A stretch of DNA of 47,545 nt from CAWUKT01 sp963923035 (lineage in GTDB: Bacteria; Bacteroidota; Bacteroidia; J057; JADKCL01): assembly GCA_963923035.1 (NCBI GenBank), contig CAWUKT010000055.1, positions 1 to 47,545 on the forward strand, in the 5' to 3' direction. The translations under genes were made by a program, and so were the position numbers. Positions 7,132 through 16,563 of this stretch are shown here, in pieces; position 1 is the stretch's first letter, and each line of letters opens with the position of its first letter. The notes under the pieces are model-generated. The model saw nothing but the letters and a program-made list of their open reading frames with translations. It searched no databases and had not been told where the DNA came from.

Positions 7132-9330
7132 TCACTGCCAGTCAACTTCTTCAAATACCCGGGCCTTGCCCGGGTTCGGGAACAGGTTGTCCGCTCGGTT
7201 CATATCGGGCAGCAGGCGCTGCCCGTCCAGGTAGAACGCCACGACCCGGCGGTCGCTGCGGTACTCGTACGTGAAGTCTTCACGGTTGCCAAACCAGATT
7301 TGCGCCGGGAGCCGGTGCGAGGACCGGCTGCCATCCGCATAGACCGCATCCACCACCAAGGGCACCACGACTGCGCCCTTGCGGGCCACCGTGATCTGAT
7401 AGATATGCCGCCCTTCCTGGTCGTCACCGGATTCCGCCAGCAATTCCCCGATGATCTTTTCATTTCCCCGCTCCCGTCCCGTCGCTTCCACCTGGTAGGT
7501 GTACTTGTCCTCCAACGAAGGCTTCCCATCGATGTAAAACTCAGTGGGGGCCGAGGGAGTGTATTCCGGATAGGTCTGGCGCAGGGTCTTCAAGCCCGGC
7601 GTCGTTTCCACGGCATAATGCCGCACCTCCGTGATGCCGTAGTCGATGTCACCGGTCCCGTAGAACCAGCCCCGCCAGAACCATTCCAGGTCCATGCCGC
7701 TGGCATCCTCCATCGTGCGGAAGAAATCCGCCGGTTTGGGGCGGCGAAAGGCCCAGCGCCGGGCGTAGGTCCGGAACGCATCGTCGAAGGCTTCCGGCCC
7801 CATCACCACTTCCCGAAGGATGTTCAAGCCTGCGGCCGTCTTGCCGTAGGAGATGAGCCCATTCTCCCGAATGCACTCCACATTGGTCATGATCGGGTCC
7901 TGTTCTCCGAAAAACGCGCTCACCACATAGGTATCCGCGGGTCCGCGCCGGTGGGGAAAATTGGGTTCCCAGGTCGCCTCGGTCAGGTATTCCAGGAAGC
8001 TGTTCAGCCCCTCGTCCATCCAGGCCCAGGCCCGCTCATCGCTGTTGACGATCATCGGGAAGAAGTTGTGGCCCACCTCGTGCATGACCACCCCGATCAT
8101 CCGGTACTTGGTCGTCCGGGAATAATAACCCGTATTCGAGGGGCGGCCGCCACAAAAGCAGATCATGGGATATTCCATCCCCCAAACAGGGCCGTGGATG
8201 GCCGTGGCCTGGGGATAGGGATAGTCGACGCTGTACTTCGAATAGGTCTTGAGGGTATGGATCACGGTGTGGGTCGCATACTTGTCCCAAAGCGGCATGC
8301 CCTCCGGCGGATACAGAGATTGGGCGATGACGGGGCGGTCTCCGATGCTTATCTGGGCCGCGTCCCATACAAACTTACGGGATGCCGCAAAGGCAAAGTC
8401 CCGCACATTCTCCGCCTGGAACCGCCAGGTCTTCTCGCCTTTGATCTTCCGGGACGCATTTTTCCGGGCCTCCTCCGGCGTAATGATAAAACTGATGTCT
8501 CCATTTCCCCGCTTCATTTTCTCCCACCGCTTCAACTGATTTTTGCCCAGCACCTCCTCTGCATTCACCAACTCCCCCGTTCCCGCCACCACAAACGGCT
8601 CCGGCACCGAAACGGCCACATCATAGTTCCCAAATTCCAGAGCGAATTCGGCCGAGCCGTAGAACGGGCGGTTCTGCCAGCCATTGACATCGTCGTAGGC
8701 GCACATCCGGGGGAAGAACTGGGCGATCTCAAAGACGTGGGTATTGTCCTCGGGGAAATACTCAAAGCCGCTGCGGCCTTCCACGGTCGCGTCGTTGATC
8801 GCGTAGCTCCACGACAGGCTGAAAACAAACGAATCTCCCGGAGCAAGGGGAGATTCAAGGTCAATGCGCAGATTCGTTTCGCCGCGGAAAATCGAAAGGA
8901 CTTTGCCGCTTGCATCCAGGACTTCTCCCAAGTCATAGCCTCCTTCAAAGGGATTGTTGCGCTGTTCGGCGCGGTAGAGGTCGCTGGGAGAACTCATCGA
9001 CCGGACTGGCACAAGTTGACTGGCGATGGACTGAGGCCGGCGAATGTCCTGGTCCAGTTGCAGCCAGAGGTAATCGAGCGTATGCGGGCTCTGGTTGAAA
9101 TAGGTGATGGTGGCTTCGCCGGTCAGGAGGCGTTGGGTGGGATCGAGGGAAATGTCCATGCGGTAATCCGCCCGCTGCTGCCAGTAACCTGGCCCCGGAG
9201 CGCCTGAACCGAGGCGGCACTCATTCGGTGTCGGCCATTCTCCGTCGAAGGACTGGAAGGGATTCGTACGGTTTTGGGACCAAAGAAAGGGCCCCAGGCA
9301 AATCAACAGGACAATGGTTAGGATGCGCAT
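7132..9330 (-). CDS. exported M1-family metallopeptidase (aminopeptidase-like)
   Basis: A 732-residue zinc peptidase of the gluzincin M1 type. The signal peptide is about residues 1-19. An N-terminal beta domain begins with the YRMDISLDP..LTGEATI pattern. The substrate-binding strand reads GMEYPM (residues 384-389) in place of the usual GAMEN. The zinc site is HEVGH at 417-421, with the third ligand Glu440 exactly 18 residues further on (DEGLNSFLEY). These residues imply an active hydrolase in the periplasm or at the surface. The C-terminal half is a beta domain ending with conserved-looking charged strands. The gene lies 9 bp downstream of the ALDH gene on the same strand, so the two form an operon. 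True substrate unknown. Confidence 0.92.
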   Translation of the reverse strand: MRILTIVLLICLGPFLWSQNRTNPFQSFDGEWPTPNECRLGSGAPGPGYWQQRADYRMDISLDPTQRLLTGEATITYFNQSPHTLDYLWLQLDQDIRRPQSIASQLVPVRSMSSPSDLYRAEQRNNPFEGGYDLGEVLDASGKVLSIFRGETNLRIDLESPLAPGDSFVFSLSWSYAINDATVEGRSGFEYFPEDNTHVFEIAQFFPRMCAYDDVNGWQNRPFYGSAEFALEFGNYDVAVSVPEPFVVAGTGELVNAEEVLGKNQLKRWEKMKRGNGDISFIITPEEARKNASRKIKGEKTWRFQAENVRDFAFAASRKFVWDAAQISIGDRPVIAQSLYPPEGMPLWDKYATHTVIHTLKTYSKYSVDYPYPQATAIHGPVWGMEYPMICFCGGRPSNTGYYSRTTKYRMIGVVMHEVGHNFFPMIVNSDERAWAWMDEGLNSFLEYLTEATWEPNFPHRRGPADTYVVSAFFGEQDPIMTNVECIRENGLISYGKTAAGLNILREVVMGPEAFDDAFRTYARRWAFRRPKPADFFRTMEDASGMDLEWFWRGWFYGTGDIDYGITEVRHYAVETTPGLKTLRQTYPEYTPSAPTEFYIDGKPSLEDKYTYQVEATGRERGNEKIIGELLAESGDDQEGRHIYQITVARKGAVVVPLVVDAVYADGSRSSHRLPAQIWFGNREDFTYEYRSDRRVVAFYLDGQRLLPDMNRADNLFPNPGKARVFEEVDWQ

Positions 9331-9339
9331 GGTTCAGGT

Positions 9340-10785
9340 TCAATGGGCCACAAAAACATTCTTGGCCTCGGTGAAAAAATGCAGGGCTTCGAAGCCGCCT
9401 TCGCGGCCAACCCCACTCGCCTTGACCCCACCGAACGGCGTCCGCAAATCGCGCACCAGCCAGCTGTTGATCCAGACGATCCCTGCTTCCAAGGCCGCCG
9501 CTACGCGGTGGGCCCGTTGCAGGTGCGTGGTGTGGATTGTCGACGACAATCCGTATTGGGTGCCATTCGCATAGGCAATGGCCTCTTCTTCGGTATCAAA
9601 CGGCCAGAGGGTCACCACCGGCCCAAAGATTTCTTCCTGGTTCGTACGGCACGTCGGCGGCAATCCCGTAATCACGGTCGGCCGCAGGAAATAGCCCTCG
9701 GCACAGCGCTCATTCGGCGCCTCCGCCGGAACGCCTCCCGTCTCAATTTTCCCTCCCTCCTCCTGCGCCAACGCGATATAGGCCAGGTCTTTTTCGTACT
9801 GGTCCCGGGAGACAATCGCCCCCATATCGGTCCCCTCTTCCAAAGGATCGCCCACCTTCATCGCGGCGACCCGTTCCGTAAAGTCCTTGACGAAGCGGTC
9901 GTAAATGGAACGCTCCACATAGATCCGGGAGCCACAGAGACAGATTTGGCCCTGGTTCGCAAAGGACGACCGGATGCTCGTGGACAGGGCTTGCTCGTAA
10001 TCACAATCGGCGAATACCAGGTTGGGATTCTTTCCGCCCAACTCCAGCGACAATTTCTTGAACATCGGAGCGGCTACCTTGGAAATGATCTTGCCGGTGG
10101 AAGTGCCCCCGGTAAACGAAATGGCCTTCACCTCCGGATGGCTCACCATGGCCGCGCCCGCTTTTCCGCCCAATCCGTGGACGATGTTCAGCACGCCCGG
10201 AGGAAGCCCCGCCTCAATGCAAATCTCCGACAGGAGATAGGCCGTCACCGGAGTGACTTCGGAAGGCTTGGCCACCACGGTATTGCCTGCCGCCAGGGCC
10301 GGCGCAATTTTCCAGGTGAACAAATAGAGAGGTAGGTTCCAGGGAGAAATACAGCCTACCACCCCGATGGGGCGGCGCAAGGTATAGTTGAACCCGGTGG
10401 GGCCCATGTCGTAGGCTTCGCTGTGGAACTGCGTAATGGCGTGGGCGAAATAGCGGAAATTCGCCGAGCCCCGCGGGATGTCCACCCGCCGCGCCAAAGA
10501 CAGCGGCTTGCCATTGTCGATAGATTCCGCCCGAGCCAACGCTTCCAGACGAGCTTGGATCAGGTCCGCGATCCGCACCATGACGGCCGACCGCTCCTGA
10601 ATCGAAGTCTGGGACCAGGATGTGAAGGCCTTCTTTGCGGCTGCCACCGCCAAAGCGACATCGGCTTCGTCCGAATCCGGGATGCGGCCGTAAACCTTTC
10701 CCGTCGCCGGTTCGATATTGTCCAGGTACGTTCCCCCCACCGGTGCGACCAGCTCTCCATCGATGTAATTCCTCAGTTCAAGCAT
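9340..10785 (-). CDS. NAD-dependent aldehyde dehydrogenase, aminomuconate/hydroxymuconate-semialdehyde type
   Basis: A 481-residue ALDH that oxidises an aldehyde to an acid with NAD. Catalytic features are ISPWNLPLYLFTWKIAPALA (residues 146-165), the AKPSE cofactor motif at 172, the FTGGTSTGK turn, Glu248 in LELGGKNPN, and nucleophile Cys282 in NQGQIC. The WLVRDLRTPFGG segment near the C-terminus is characteristic of the subgroup containing 2-aminomuconate/2-hydroxymuconate semialdehyde dehydrogenases and ALDH8A1. That suggests a role in kynurenine or catechol-type catabolism, but none of the other pathway genes is nearby. First gene of a two-gene operon with the M1 peptidase. Family assignment is firm, substrate tentative. 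Confidence 0.92.
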   Translation of the reverse strand: MLELRNYIDGELVAPVGGTYLDNIEPATGKVYGRIPDSDEADVALAVAAAKKAFTSWSQTSIQERSAVMVRIADLIQARLEALARAESIDNGKPLSLARRVDIPRGSANFRYFAHAITQFHSEAYDMGPTGFNYTLRRPIGVVGCISPWNLPLYLFTWKIAPALAAGNTVVAKPSEVTPVTAYLLSEICIEAGLPPGVLNIVHGLGGKAGAAMVSHPEVKAISFTGGTSTGKIISKVAAPMFKKLSLELGGKNPNLVFADCDYEQALSTSIRSSFANQGQICLCGSRIYVERSIYDRFVKDFTERVAAMKVGDPLEEGTDMGAIVSRDQYEKDLAYIALAQEEGGKIETGGVPAEAPNERCAEGYFLRPTVITGLPPTCRTNQEEIFGPVVTLWPFDTEEEAIAYANGTQYGLSSTIHTTHLQRAHRVAAALEAGIVWINSWLVRDLRTPFGGVKASGVGREGGFEALHFFTEAKNVFVAH

Positions 10786-10846
10786 GGGAGTAAGTTAACC
10801 AGAAAGCCCCTCCCCTGCAATACAGCGCGGTCTTGAGGAGACGACT

Positions 10847-10872
10847 AAAAAAGGCCGCCCGAGGAGGCGGCC
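10847..10872 (-). terminator. terminator of the lipase gene
   Basis: GGCCGCC / GGCGGCC forms a perfect 7-bp stem with a 6-nt loop. On the minus strand it is followed by TTTTTT. It lies about 55 bp downstream of the lipase-like gene stop at 10926. Confidence 0.85.
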
Positions 10873-10925
10873 GATACTTAATAGGACAAAAAAAAATTGG
10901 AGACTAGCTTCTATTCGAAATCAAA

Positions 10926-11984
10926 TTATGGGATCACATGGTCCACAACCATGCTGTACTGGGTTGAACTGGTATAGTCTTTCAGGCCGAAATGGCCCCG
11001 ACTCGGGATATTCTTTGTGCCGGTCTGACCGGGGATATAGCAGGTATTCACGCCGTAAACCAGGCAGCCGTAGCCCACGATCACATCGTTCGTGGAGTAA
11101 ATCGAGTAGCGGTAATCGCCTTCGTAACCCGAGCTGGAATTGATGTCCTGGAGGATGGTCGACTTGCCAAAAACCGAGCCCCAGAAGAGATAACCGGGAT
11201 AGAGGCCGGTCTCATCGTCGCAGGTCGGCGTGGTATAGCTCGGATAGGGATAGCAATTCGTCAGGCCCTGGTTCGCTCCGGCAATGCCAACAAAGGCGTC
11301 GACCTTATTGGAGAGGGACGGGCCGAGGTTATAGCTGCCAAAGTTCGGGTCATAGGTCGTACCACCTTCGATGACCTTCCGCATCAGGGTCACGCCCATG
11401 CTGTGGGTCACGATGTCCACCTTGGAAGCGCCGGTATAGTCAATGACGGCCTCTACAAAGGCCCGCAGGCGGGTCAGGACCGGCTTGGAATGCGTTTGGT
11501 TGGCGGAGAACAGGGGATTCGCATCGCCCCAGGTGACCGCGTAGAGCTCGGCCTCGGTATAGCCTTCGCCGTGAAAGTGGTTCAGGGAACCGGTCCAGCC
11601 ACTCATCGTGGTGCCGAGGTAGCCAACGGCCTTGTCGCTGTTGCCGTGGATGAAAATGACCGGTTGGCGGTTGACAGGCGTGCTGTTGGAAGCCTTGCCC
11701 CCGTAGGAATCCCCGTCGATGTTGGGATTGGAGAAATTATAGCCGCCGTAGCCATTCGCAGTCAACCAGGACTGAAAGTGGGGCGTAATGGTGATGCCGG
11801 CCAGGGAAGTTATCTTTTGGGTGGTGCGCGGAGCCATATAGGACATCAGGGTGGGGATGCCGGTTCCATCTTCTTCCACCTCCGGGAGTACGGCCACCTC
11901 CCGCTCCATGCTTCCAATGTCTTCTTTTTGGCACGCCGACAGCATCAGGCCGAGCAATGCACACAGGATCATATAGCGTCTCAT
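10926..11984 (-). CDS. lipase-like alpha/beta hydrolase lipoprotein
   Basis: A 352-residue lipoprotein with signal MRRYMILCALLGLMLSAC, Cys18 being the lipidated residue. The hydrolase core shows the oxyanion strand VIFIHGNS (about residues 109-116) and the nucleophile elbow HSMG with Ser195, preceded by KVDIVT. This is the pattern of secreted triacylglycerol lipases and esterases of the class-2 lipase type. A probable Asp and His complete the triad but I cannot place them with certainty (the GHFGL segment near the C-terminus offers a His). The ATG at 11984 is chosen because it opens the lipoprotein signal. Single gene with its own terminator. Acts at the cell envelope on an unknown ester. Confidence 0.85.
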   Translation of the reverse strand: MRRYMILCALLGLMLSACQKEDIGSMEREVAVLPEVEEDGTGIPTLMSYMAPRTTQKITSLAGITITPHFQSWLTANGYGGYNFSNPNIDGDSYGGKASNSTPVNRQPVIFIHGNSDKAVGYLGTTMSGWTGSLNHFHGEGYTEAELYAVTWGDANPLFSANQTHSKPVLTRLRAFVEAVIDYTGASKVDIVTHSMGVTLMRKVIEGGTTYDPNFGSYNLGPSLSNKVDAFVGIAGANQGLTNCYPYPSYTTPTCDDETGLYPGYLFWGSVFGKSTILQDINSSSGYEGDYRYSIYSTNDVIVGYGCLVYGVNTCYIPGQTGTKNIPSRGHFGLKDYTSSTQYSMVVDHVIP

Positions 11985-12118
11985 AGAACTCTTGATTTTT
12001 GAATGATGAATGGAAAAAATGATTACCAGTGGGGAGAAGGTAGCCAGAGGGCAGGAGCTTCGGGGAATGGGAAATGAAATAAAAAGGGTTGACGGAAAGG
12101 GGGATAGGGAAAAAATAC

Positions 12119-12151
12119 AAACCGCCGCAGCCATTGGCTACGACGGTTTGA
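12119..12151 (-). terminator. terminator of the T9SS gene at 12173
   Basis: AAACCGCCG and CGACGGTTT form a stem with one mismatch around an inner AGCC/GGCT pairing. On the minus strand a T-rich tract (TTTGTATTTTTT) follows. It starts about 20 bp past the stop at 12173. Confidence 0.65.
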
Positions 12152-12172
12152 CTTTCATTGCTGTAATTTGGA

Positions 12173-13789
12173 TTAGTTAACGATAACTTGACGGGTAAAG
12201 TTTTGCTTGTCCGTCAAAGCCCGCAGAAAATAAACCCCCGCCGGAAGCTCCCGAACTGAGATGGTCTGCTCACCGGCCGTCATCATTTGTTCCCGGACAA
12301 CCCGCCCCAGCGGGTCCACCAAGGTCAACTGAGCGCTGCCTTCGCCTTCCCAGGAAATCGTCAGCTGCTCGCGCACCGGATTCGGATAGACCTTCCATCC
12401 CGCGCCATTTTCCTCCAACTCCCCCGCAAACCGCTTCGGACTCGGGCACAGCGGCTGACGCGTCGTCTCATCCTTCTTGTCAAACTGACGGATGAAGGCA
12501 AAGGAATTCGCGTTGGTCATGGCCGGTCCCGTGAAGGTGACTTCCTCGAAGGGCACGCCGAGGAATCCCCGGTCCATCGAGCAGCAGTTGGTTCCGTTCG
12601 TGGAATGGCTGACGAAGAATTCCGAGTCGCCATCCTGCGAGGTGCCCGAAACCGACAATTCGTTGTTGGTGAGGATCGAAACGAAGCCACCGGTGAGGTC
12701 AGCGCCGCCGGTATGGTCGATCTGGCGCATGCCCACCGGGAATCCGGTGATGTCCAGGGCCAGCACCATGAGGCTGCTGGTCGGGTTCTGGATTTCCCCC
12801 GTCACAAAGAAGCCATTTTGGTTGGGACGCTGGACAATCCGACGGGCGCCGGCATCCGTCGTGTCCGTCGTCACCACGAGGTCGTTGATCACACTGAAGG
12901 TGACATCAAAGGCCACGACCAAGGGCTCGAGTTGCGCGCCGCCGCTGGCGGAGAAAGTGGAGCCGACGACCAGCTTGGTACCGTTCGGCAGTTCGATGAT
13001 GTCGTTGGCGAAATCGTCCCGGGCGCCGCCGTAGACCAGCGAGCCCAAGGTGATGGAGCCATCGCCTTGCACACCAATGAGCAACCAGTCGAGGTCTCCG
13101 TCCACGGGATCTTCCGTGACCCCGACGACCGCCAGGCGATCGCCCGGAAGCGTTACGATTTCATTCGCGATGTCCCGGCCGGGTCCTCCCGCAAAGCCGC
13201 TCCAGACCATGGCAAAGGGGGCCGTGACCCGCGCAATGTAGAAATCATCGCTGCGGCCCGGACGGCGGGTACGCCCCGAAATGAAGAGCTCGCCATTGTC
13301 GGTTTCCGAAACGCCCGAGAGGGACAGCAAGCTCGAGCCATCGTCGTTGATGACCGTCGTTTGCAGGAACGTTCCCGACAGGTCCATGCGGACCATGAGG
13401 CCCAGCTGGGGAGTGCCCGAAAAATTTTCGGTGTGGCCGACGATGACTAGCTCGTTGTTGCTGTCTTCGATCACGGCCCGCCCGACGGTCGGCACGGTAC
13501 CCGGTCCTTCTACCGCATCGAGCAGCAGGGTACGGGCCCAGACAACATTGCCGAGCGCGTCAATCTTGACGACATGGAGGTCCCGGGCCCCATTGCCGAG
13601 GTTTTCCCGCCAACCGACGAGGACCATGTCCCCGTCCGAGGTCTCGGTCATGTCGAGGACCTTTTCATCCACTTCCTGCCCATAATCACTGCAAAAGCCC
13701 TGGGCCTGCGTGATGCGGGGAGTGAACAAAAGGGTGAAAACAATGAGAAAACAAGAGAGTAGGTGTGTTGATGATAATGATTGGTTCAT
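12173..13789 (-). CDS. secreted repeat protein with T9SS sorting domain
   Basis: A 538-residue exported protein. Signal peptide about residues 1-30. Residues ~35-400 are a run of beta-propeller-like repeats of about 50-60 residues, each with a DDF/DxD strand followed by (L/V)xVVGxT, as in VGWREN, VGHTEN, ISGRTRR, VGVTEDP, VGSTFSA, VTGEIQN and SGTSQDG. The layout resembles delta-60 or SBBP-type repeats, which form propellers. The last ~75 residues are a type A sorting domain: VYPNPVREQL, the LVDPLGRVV strand, the LPAGVYFLRA strand, then QVIVN. The ATG at 13789 starts the signal peptide. Monocistronic, divergent from the small exported protein gene. Binding partner unknown. Confidence 0.85.
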   Translation of the reverse strand: MNQSLSSTHLLSCFLIVFTLLFTPRITQAQGFCSDYGQEVDEKVLDMTETSDGDMVLVGWRENLGNGARDLHVVKIDALGNVVWARTLLLDAVEGPGTVPTVGRAVIEDSNNELVIVGHTENFSGTPQLGLMVRMDLSGTFLQTTVINDDGSSLLSLSGVSETDNGELFISGRTRRPGRSDDFYIARVTAPFAMVWSGFAGGPGRDIANEIVTLPGDRLAVVGVTEDPVDGDLDWLLIGVQGDGSITLGSLVYGGARDDFANDIIELPNGTKLVVGSTFSASGGAQLEPLVVAFDVTFSVINDLVVTTDTTDAGARRIVQRPNQNGFFVTGEIQNPTSSLMVLALDITGFPVGMRQIDHTGGADLTGGFVSILTNNELSVSGTSQDGDSEFFVSHSTNGTNCCSMDRGFLGVPFEEVTFTGPAMTNANSFAFIRQFDKKDETTRQPLCPSPKRFAGELEENGAGWKVYPNPVREQLTISWEGEGSAQLTLVDPLGRVVREQMMTAGEQTISVRELPAGVYFLRALTDKQNFTRQVIVN

Positions 13790-13986
13790 AAAAAATTTGA
13801 AATGGTGATTTGATTCCAAGGAATCGAATTGGCGGGACCTGGCCCAATAAGATGGGCGAAGCAGGGTGGAAATTGAGGGAAAGCGGGAAAAGGTTGAGAG
13901 AAGGGAAATGGAGGCCTTGAGCTGGCCCCAAAAGAAATATTTGTTACGGCCTTGCGTTTTTCTACTTACAACAATCGCAAGAACCT

Positions 13987-14328
13987 ATGCAGCGTTTCAG
14001 TGTCACCCTCGTTCTTCTCCTGACCGTTCTCATCGGATCCACTTCCTTCGCCGCCAATCCCATGTCCGGGGCGGCCGAATTCAGGTTCCTCGGCTATGAC
14101 GTCGATGAAAACAAGGTGGGCATCCGATACGAAGTGAATTTTGGCGGGATGGTCGAATTGCGGGTGCGGGGAGAAAACGAAGAAGTGATTTACCGGAACC
14201 AATACATCAACTCCCCCGGCGAACACACCATTTACCTCAAGACCCGCGCCTTTGAACCGGGCGTGACCTATACCTTCCAACTCGATTACAAACGCCAAAC
14301 CTTCACCAAGGAATTCCGCATTCCCTGA
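13987..14328 (+). CDS. small exported beta-rich protein
   Basis: A 113-residue protein, not recognised as a named family. An N-terminal signal peptide (about residues 1-23, ending SFAA) is followed by a ~90-residue beta domain of alternating strands (KVGIRYEVNFGG, VELRVRGE, HTIYLKTRAF, TYTFQLDYK) that looks like a single Ig-like or FlgD-like domain. Ends convergent with the GH97 gene (26 bp apart). Likely periplasmic or secreted; function unknown. Confidence 0.75.
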   Translation: MQRFSVTLVLLLTVLIGSTSFAANPMSGAAEFRFLGYDVDENKVGIRYEVNFGGMVELRVRGENEEVIYRNQYINSPGEHTIYLKTRAFEPGVTYTFQLDYKRQTFTKEFRIP

Positions 14329-14354
14329 TCCGGCCAGCATTTCCCCTCCCCCGC

Positions 14355-16427
14355 TTACTTCTTAATCAAACTGATCGCAACCCCACCACCTTTCGCCAAA
14401 TCGGCCTTGACCACCTCGTCTGCGCGGACCACACGCGGTCCCTCAATCGCATATTCAGAGGCATCCGTCCCATCCAGCGCCCATTCTCCATCCCGGTAAA
14501 CGGTCATCTCGTATTCCCCTTCTCCCAAAAAGTCCAATGCCATTTCCAGGCTCCGTGGCTCGTTCCCCGTGATTCCCCCCACAAACCAATTCCCCGTCTC
14601 CTTTTCCTCCCGCGCCATCACCACGACCTCTCCAATCTCAGCTTCCAGCACCACACTTTGCTCCCAATCCACCCCGACGTCCCGGATGAACTGGAACGCC
14701 GGACTGCCCTCGTAGTACTCGATCAGGTCAGCGGCCATCTGGATCGGGCTGTAAATCACCACGTACAGCGCCAATTGGTGCACCAGCGTCGTCTGGAGGT
14801 CGTTTTCCTTGTAGGGATCCATGCTGAGATGGAAAATCCCGGGCGTATAGTCAATCGGTCCCGCGAGCCCGCGGGTAAACGGCACAATGGTCAGGTGGTC
14901 GGGCGGATTGCCCCCGTCCTGCGCCCAGGCATTGAATTCCTGGCCGCGCAAGCCTTCCCGCGAAATGATGTTCGGCCAGGTCCGGCGCAATCCCGTCGCC
15001 TTGATCGGCTCGTGGATGTTCACCGCGACCTGGTGCGCCGCTGCGTGTTCGGCGACCTTCCGGTAGTGCCGCACCATCCACTGGCCGTGGTGGTGCTCAC
15101 CTTCGGGAATGATCGGTCCGACATAGCCGGTCTTGACCGCGTGGATGCCCAGCGATTGCATCAGGGCGTAAGCGGTGTCCAGTTGCTGTTCGTAGGTGCG
15201 GGGCGCGGCGGAAGTTTCGTGGTGCATGATGAGTTCGATGCCCTTTTCCTTGCCGTAGCGGACGACTTCGGCGAGGTCGTAGTCGGGGTAGGGGGTGACA
15301 AAATCGAAGACGCCTTCGCGGTCGGGAAAGCCGATCCAGCGTTCCCAGCCGGTGTTCCAGCCTTCGACGAGCATCGCTCCGATCTGGTTGGCGGCGGCGA
15401 AATCAATGAGTTCCTTGGCGTGGGCGGTGGTCGCGCCGTGCTTGCCGCTGGCGAGGTCCCAGGAGGATTTGTTCAGGTGCATTTCCCACCAGATGCCGAC
15501 GTATTTGGTGGGTTGGATCCAGGAAAAATCACCGGACTGGGTGGGGTCGTTGAGGTGGAGGATGAGGCGGGAGGAAAGCAAACCGGCGGCGTCGGGGCTG
15601 ATCTGGATGGTCCGCCAGGGAGTCGCAAAGGGAATTGGAATGCTGGCCTTGGAGCCGTCGGGGGCAGGGACCAGGGAACATTCGAAACCGGGCTTGTCGG
15701 TGGGCCGGCGGAGGGTCATCCCGGAATAATTCGTGAGGTTGGCTTCGTGGATGCTCAGGTGCAACCCGTCGTCGTAGCGGAAGGTCACCGGGGTATTCAC
15801 GGCATTTTCCTTGACGGAATTGGCGACGAGGTTGGGATCGTTGGTCATGGTCAGGGCGCTGATCTCGGAGAGTCGGGTCGACTGGTAAAGGTGTTCGTAG
15901 CTGTCCCAATCGCCGGGGATCCACCAGGCTTGGGGATCGCCCACCAAACGGAATTCCGTCAGCTCATTGGTCACGACGGCATTTTCCCATCCCTCCTGCG
16001 CCGGAAATTCATACCGAAAGCCCACGCCATCGTTGAAGACGCGGAAGATCAGGTTCAATTTCCGTCCACCTTCTCCGACCTCCTTCAATGCTACCTTCAT
16101 TTCCTGGCAGTGGTTGTGGTAGGTCCTTTGTTCTCCCCACGGCAATTCATATTCTTCGTCCACCACCCGGATGTCAATCTGCTCCACGTTCAATCCCTTC
16201 ACCAAAGGTGCCGCTTCCCGAAACTCAAAGCCCAGTTGGGAGGTGTCCACGACGATTTCGCCGTTGCTGCGGACCGCATAGGCCATCCCACTGTCCGCGG
16301 TGGAGATGAATTCGACGGCCAGGCTGCTGTCGGGGGAGTAGACCACCGGGGCCAGGGTCACTTCGGACTCAGCACCACAGCCGACAAGGAAAAACAACAG
16401 GGGAATGAGGGCGGAAAAATAGCGCAT
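14355..16427 (-). CDS. GH97 glycoside hydrolase, SusB-like alpha-glucosidase lipoprotein
   Basis: A 690-residue family-97 glycoside hydrolase. The lipoprotein signal ends FLVGC (Cys17). The N-terminal beta-sandwich spans to about residue 300 and a (beta/alpha)8 barrel follows. Glutamates that in Bacteroides SusB bind calcium or act in catalysis are visible: Glu228 in HEANLTNY, Glu404 in HHETSA, Glu473 in NIHEPIK and Glu497 in RGQEFNAW. This points to the inverting, alpha-glucosidase-type subgroup rather than the retaining subgroup, which has an Asp nucleophile. It would release glucose from maltooligosaccharides at the envelope. No SusC, SusD or other starch genes are present nearby, so it is not in a polysaccharide utilisation locus here. 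Its upstream region holds a 21-bp repeat array. Confidence 0.95.
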   Translation of the reverse strand: MRYFSALIPLLFFLVGCGAESEVTLAPVVYSPDSSLAVEFISTADSGMAYAVRSNGEIVVDTSQLGFEFREAAPLVKGLNVEQIDIRVVDEEYELPWGEQRTYHNHCQEMKVALKEVGEGGRKLNLIFRVFNDGVGFRYEFPAQEGWENAVVTNELTEFRLVGDPQAWWIPGDWDSYEHLYQSTRLSEISALTMTNDPNLVANSVKENAVNTPVTFRYDDGLHLSIHEANLTNYSGMTLRRPTDKPGFECSLVPAPDGSKASIPIPFATPWRTIQISPDAAGLLSSRLILHLNDPTQSGDFSWIQPTKYVGIWWEMHLNKSSWDLASGKHGATTAHAKELIDFAAANQIGAMLVEGWNTGWERWIGFPDREGVFDFVTPYPDYDLAEVVRYGKEKGIELIMHHETSAAPRTYEQQLDTAYALMQSLGIHAVKTGYVGPIIPEGEHHHGQWMVRHYRKVAEHAAAHQVAVNIHEPIKATGLRRTWPNIISREGLRGQEFNAWAQDGGNPPDHLTIVPFTRGLAGPIDYTPGIFHLSMDPYKENDLQTTLVHQLALYVVIYSPIQMAADLIEYYEGSPAFQFIRDVGVDWEQSVVLEAEIGEVVVMAREEKETGNWFVGGITGNEPRSLEMALDFLGEGEYEMTVYRDGEWALDGTDASEYAIEGPRVVRADEVVKADLAKGGGVAISLIKK

Positions 16428-16461
16428 ACAGACTTCGTGTTAAATTGACAATGAGGGTCCG

Positions 16462-16493
16462 GCAATATAAACACGGCCCCGGCCATTTGGCAA
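16462..16493 (-). promoter_or_regulatory. candidate promoter of the GH97 gene
   Basis: On the minus strand TTG (16491-16493) is followed after 21 nt by TATATTGC (16462-16469), a near match to the Bacteroidota -7 consensus TAnnTTTG. The start codon is 34 nt further on. Match is imperfect. Confidence 0.35.
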
Positions 16494-16563
16494 CTGGAAA
16501 AGGGGACGGGAAATGGGCGGGCTTCCAACTTTGTCCGGGGACCTGCTCTCCTATATATACAAG

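Noticed and set aside
7099..9207. 702-residue plus-strand open frame opposite the M1 peptidase
   Set aside because: Arg/His/Gly/Pro-rich translation with no motif, fully antisense to a gene with an intact zinc site.
14355..16427. Polysaccharide utilisation locus around the GH97 gene
   Set aside because: No SusC/SusD pair, other CAZyme or regulator adjacent; the neighbours are a small exported protein and nrnA.
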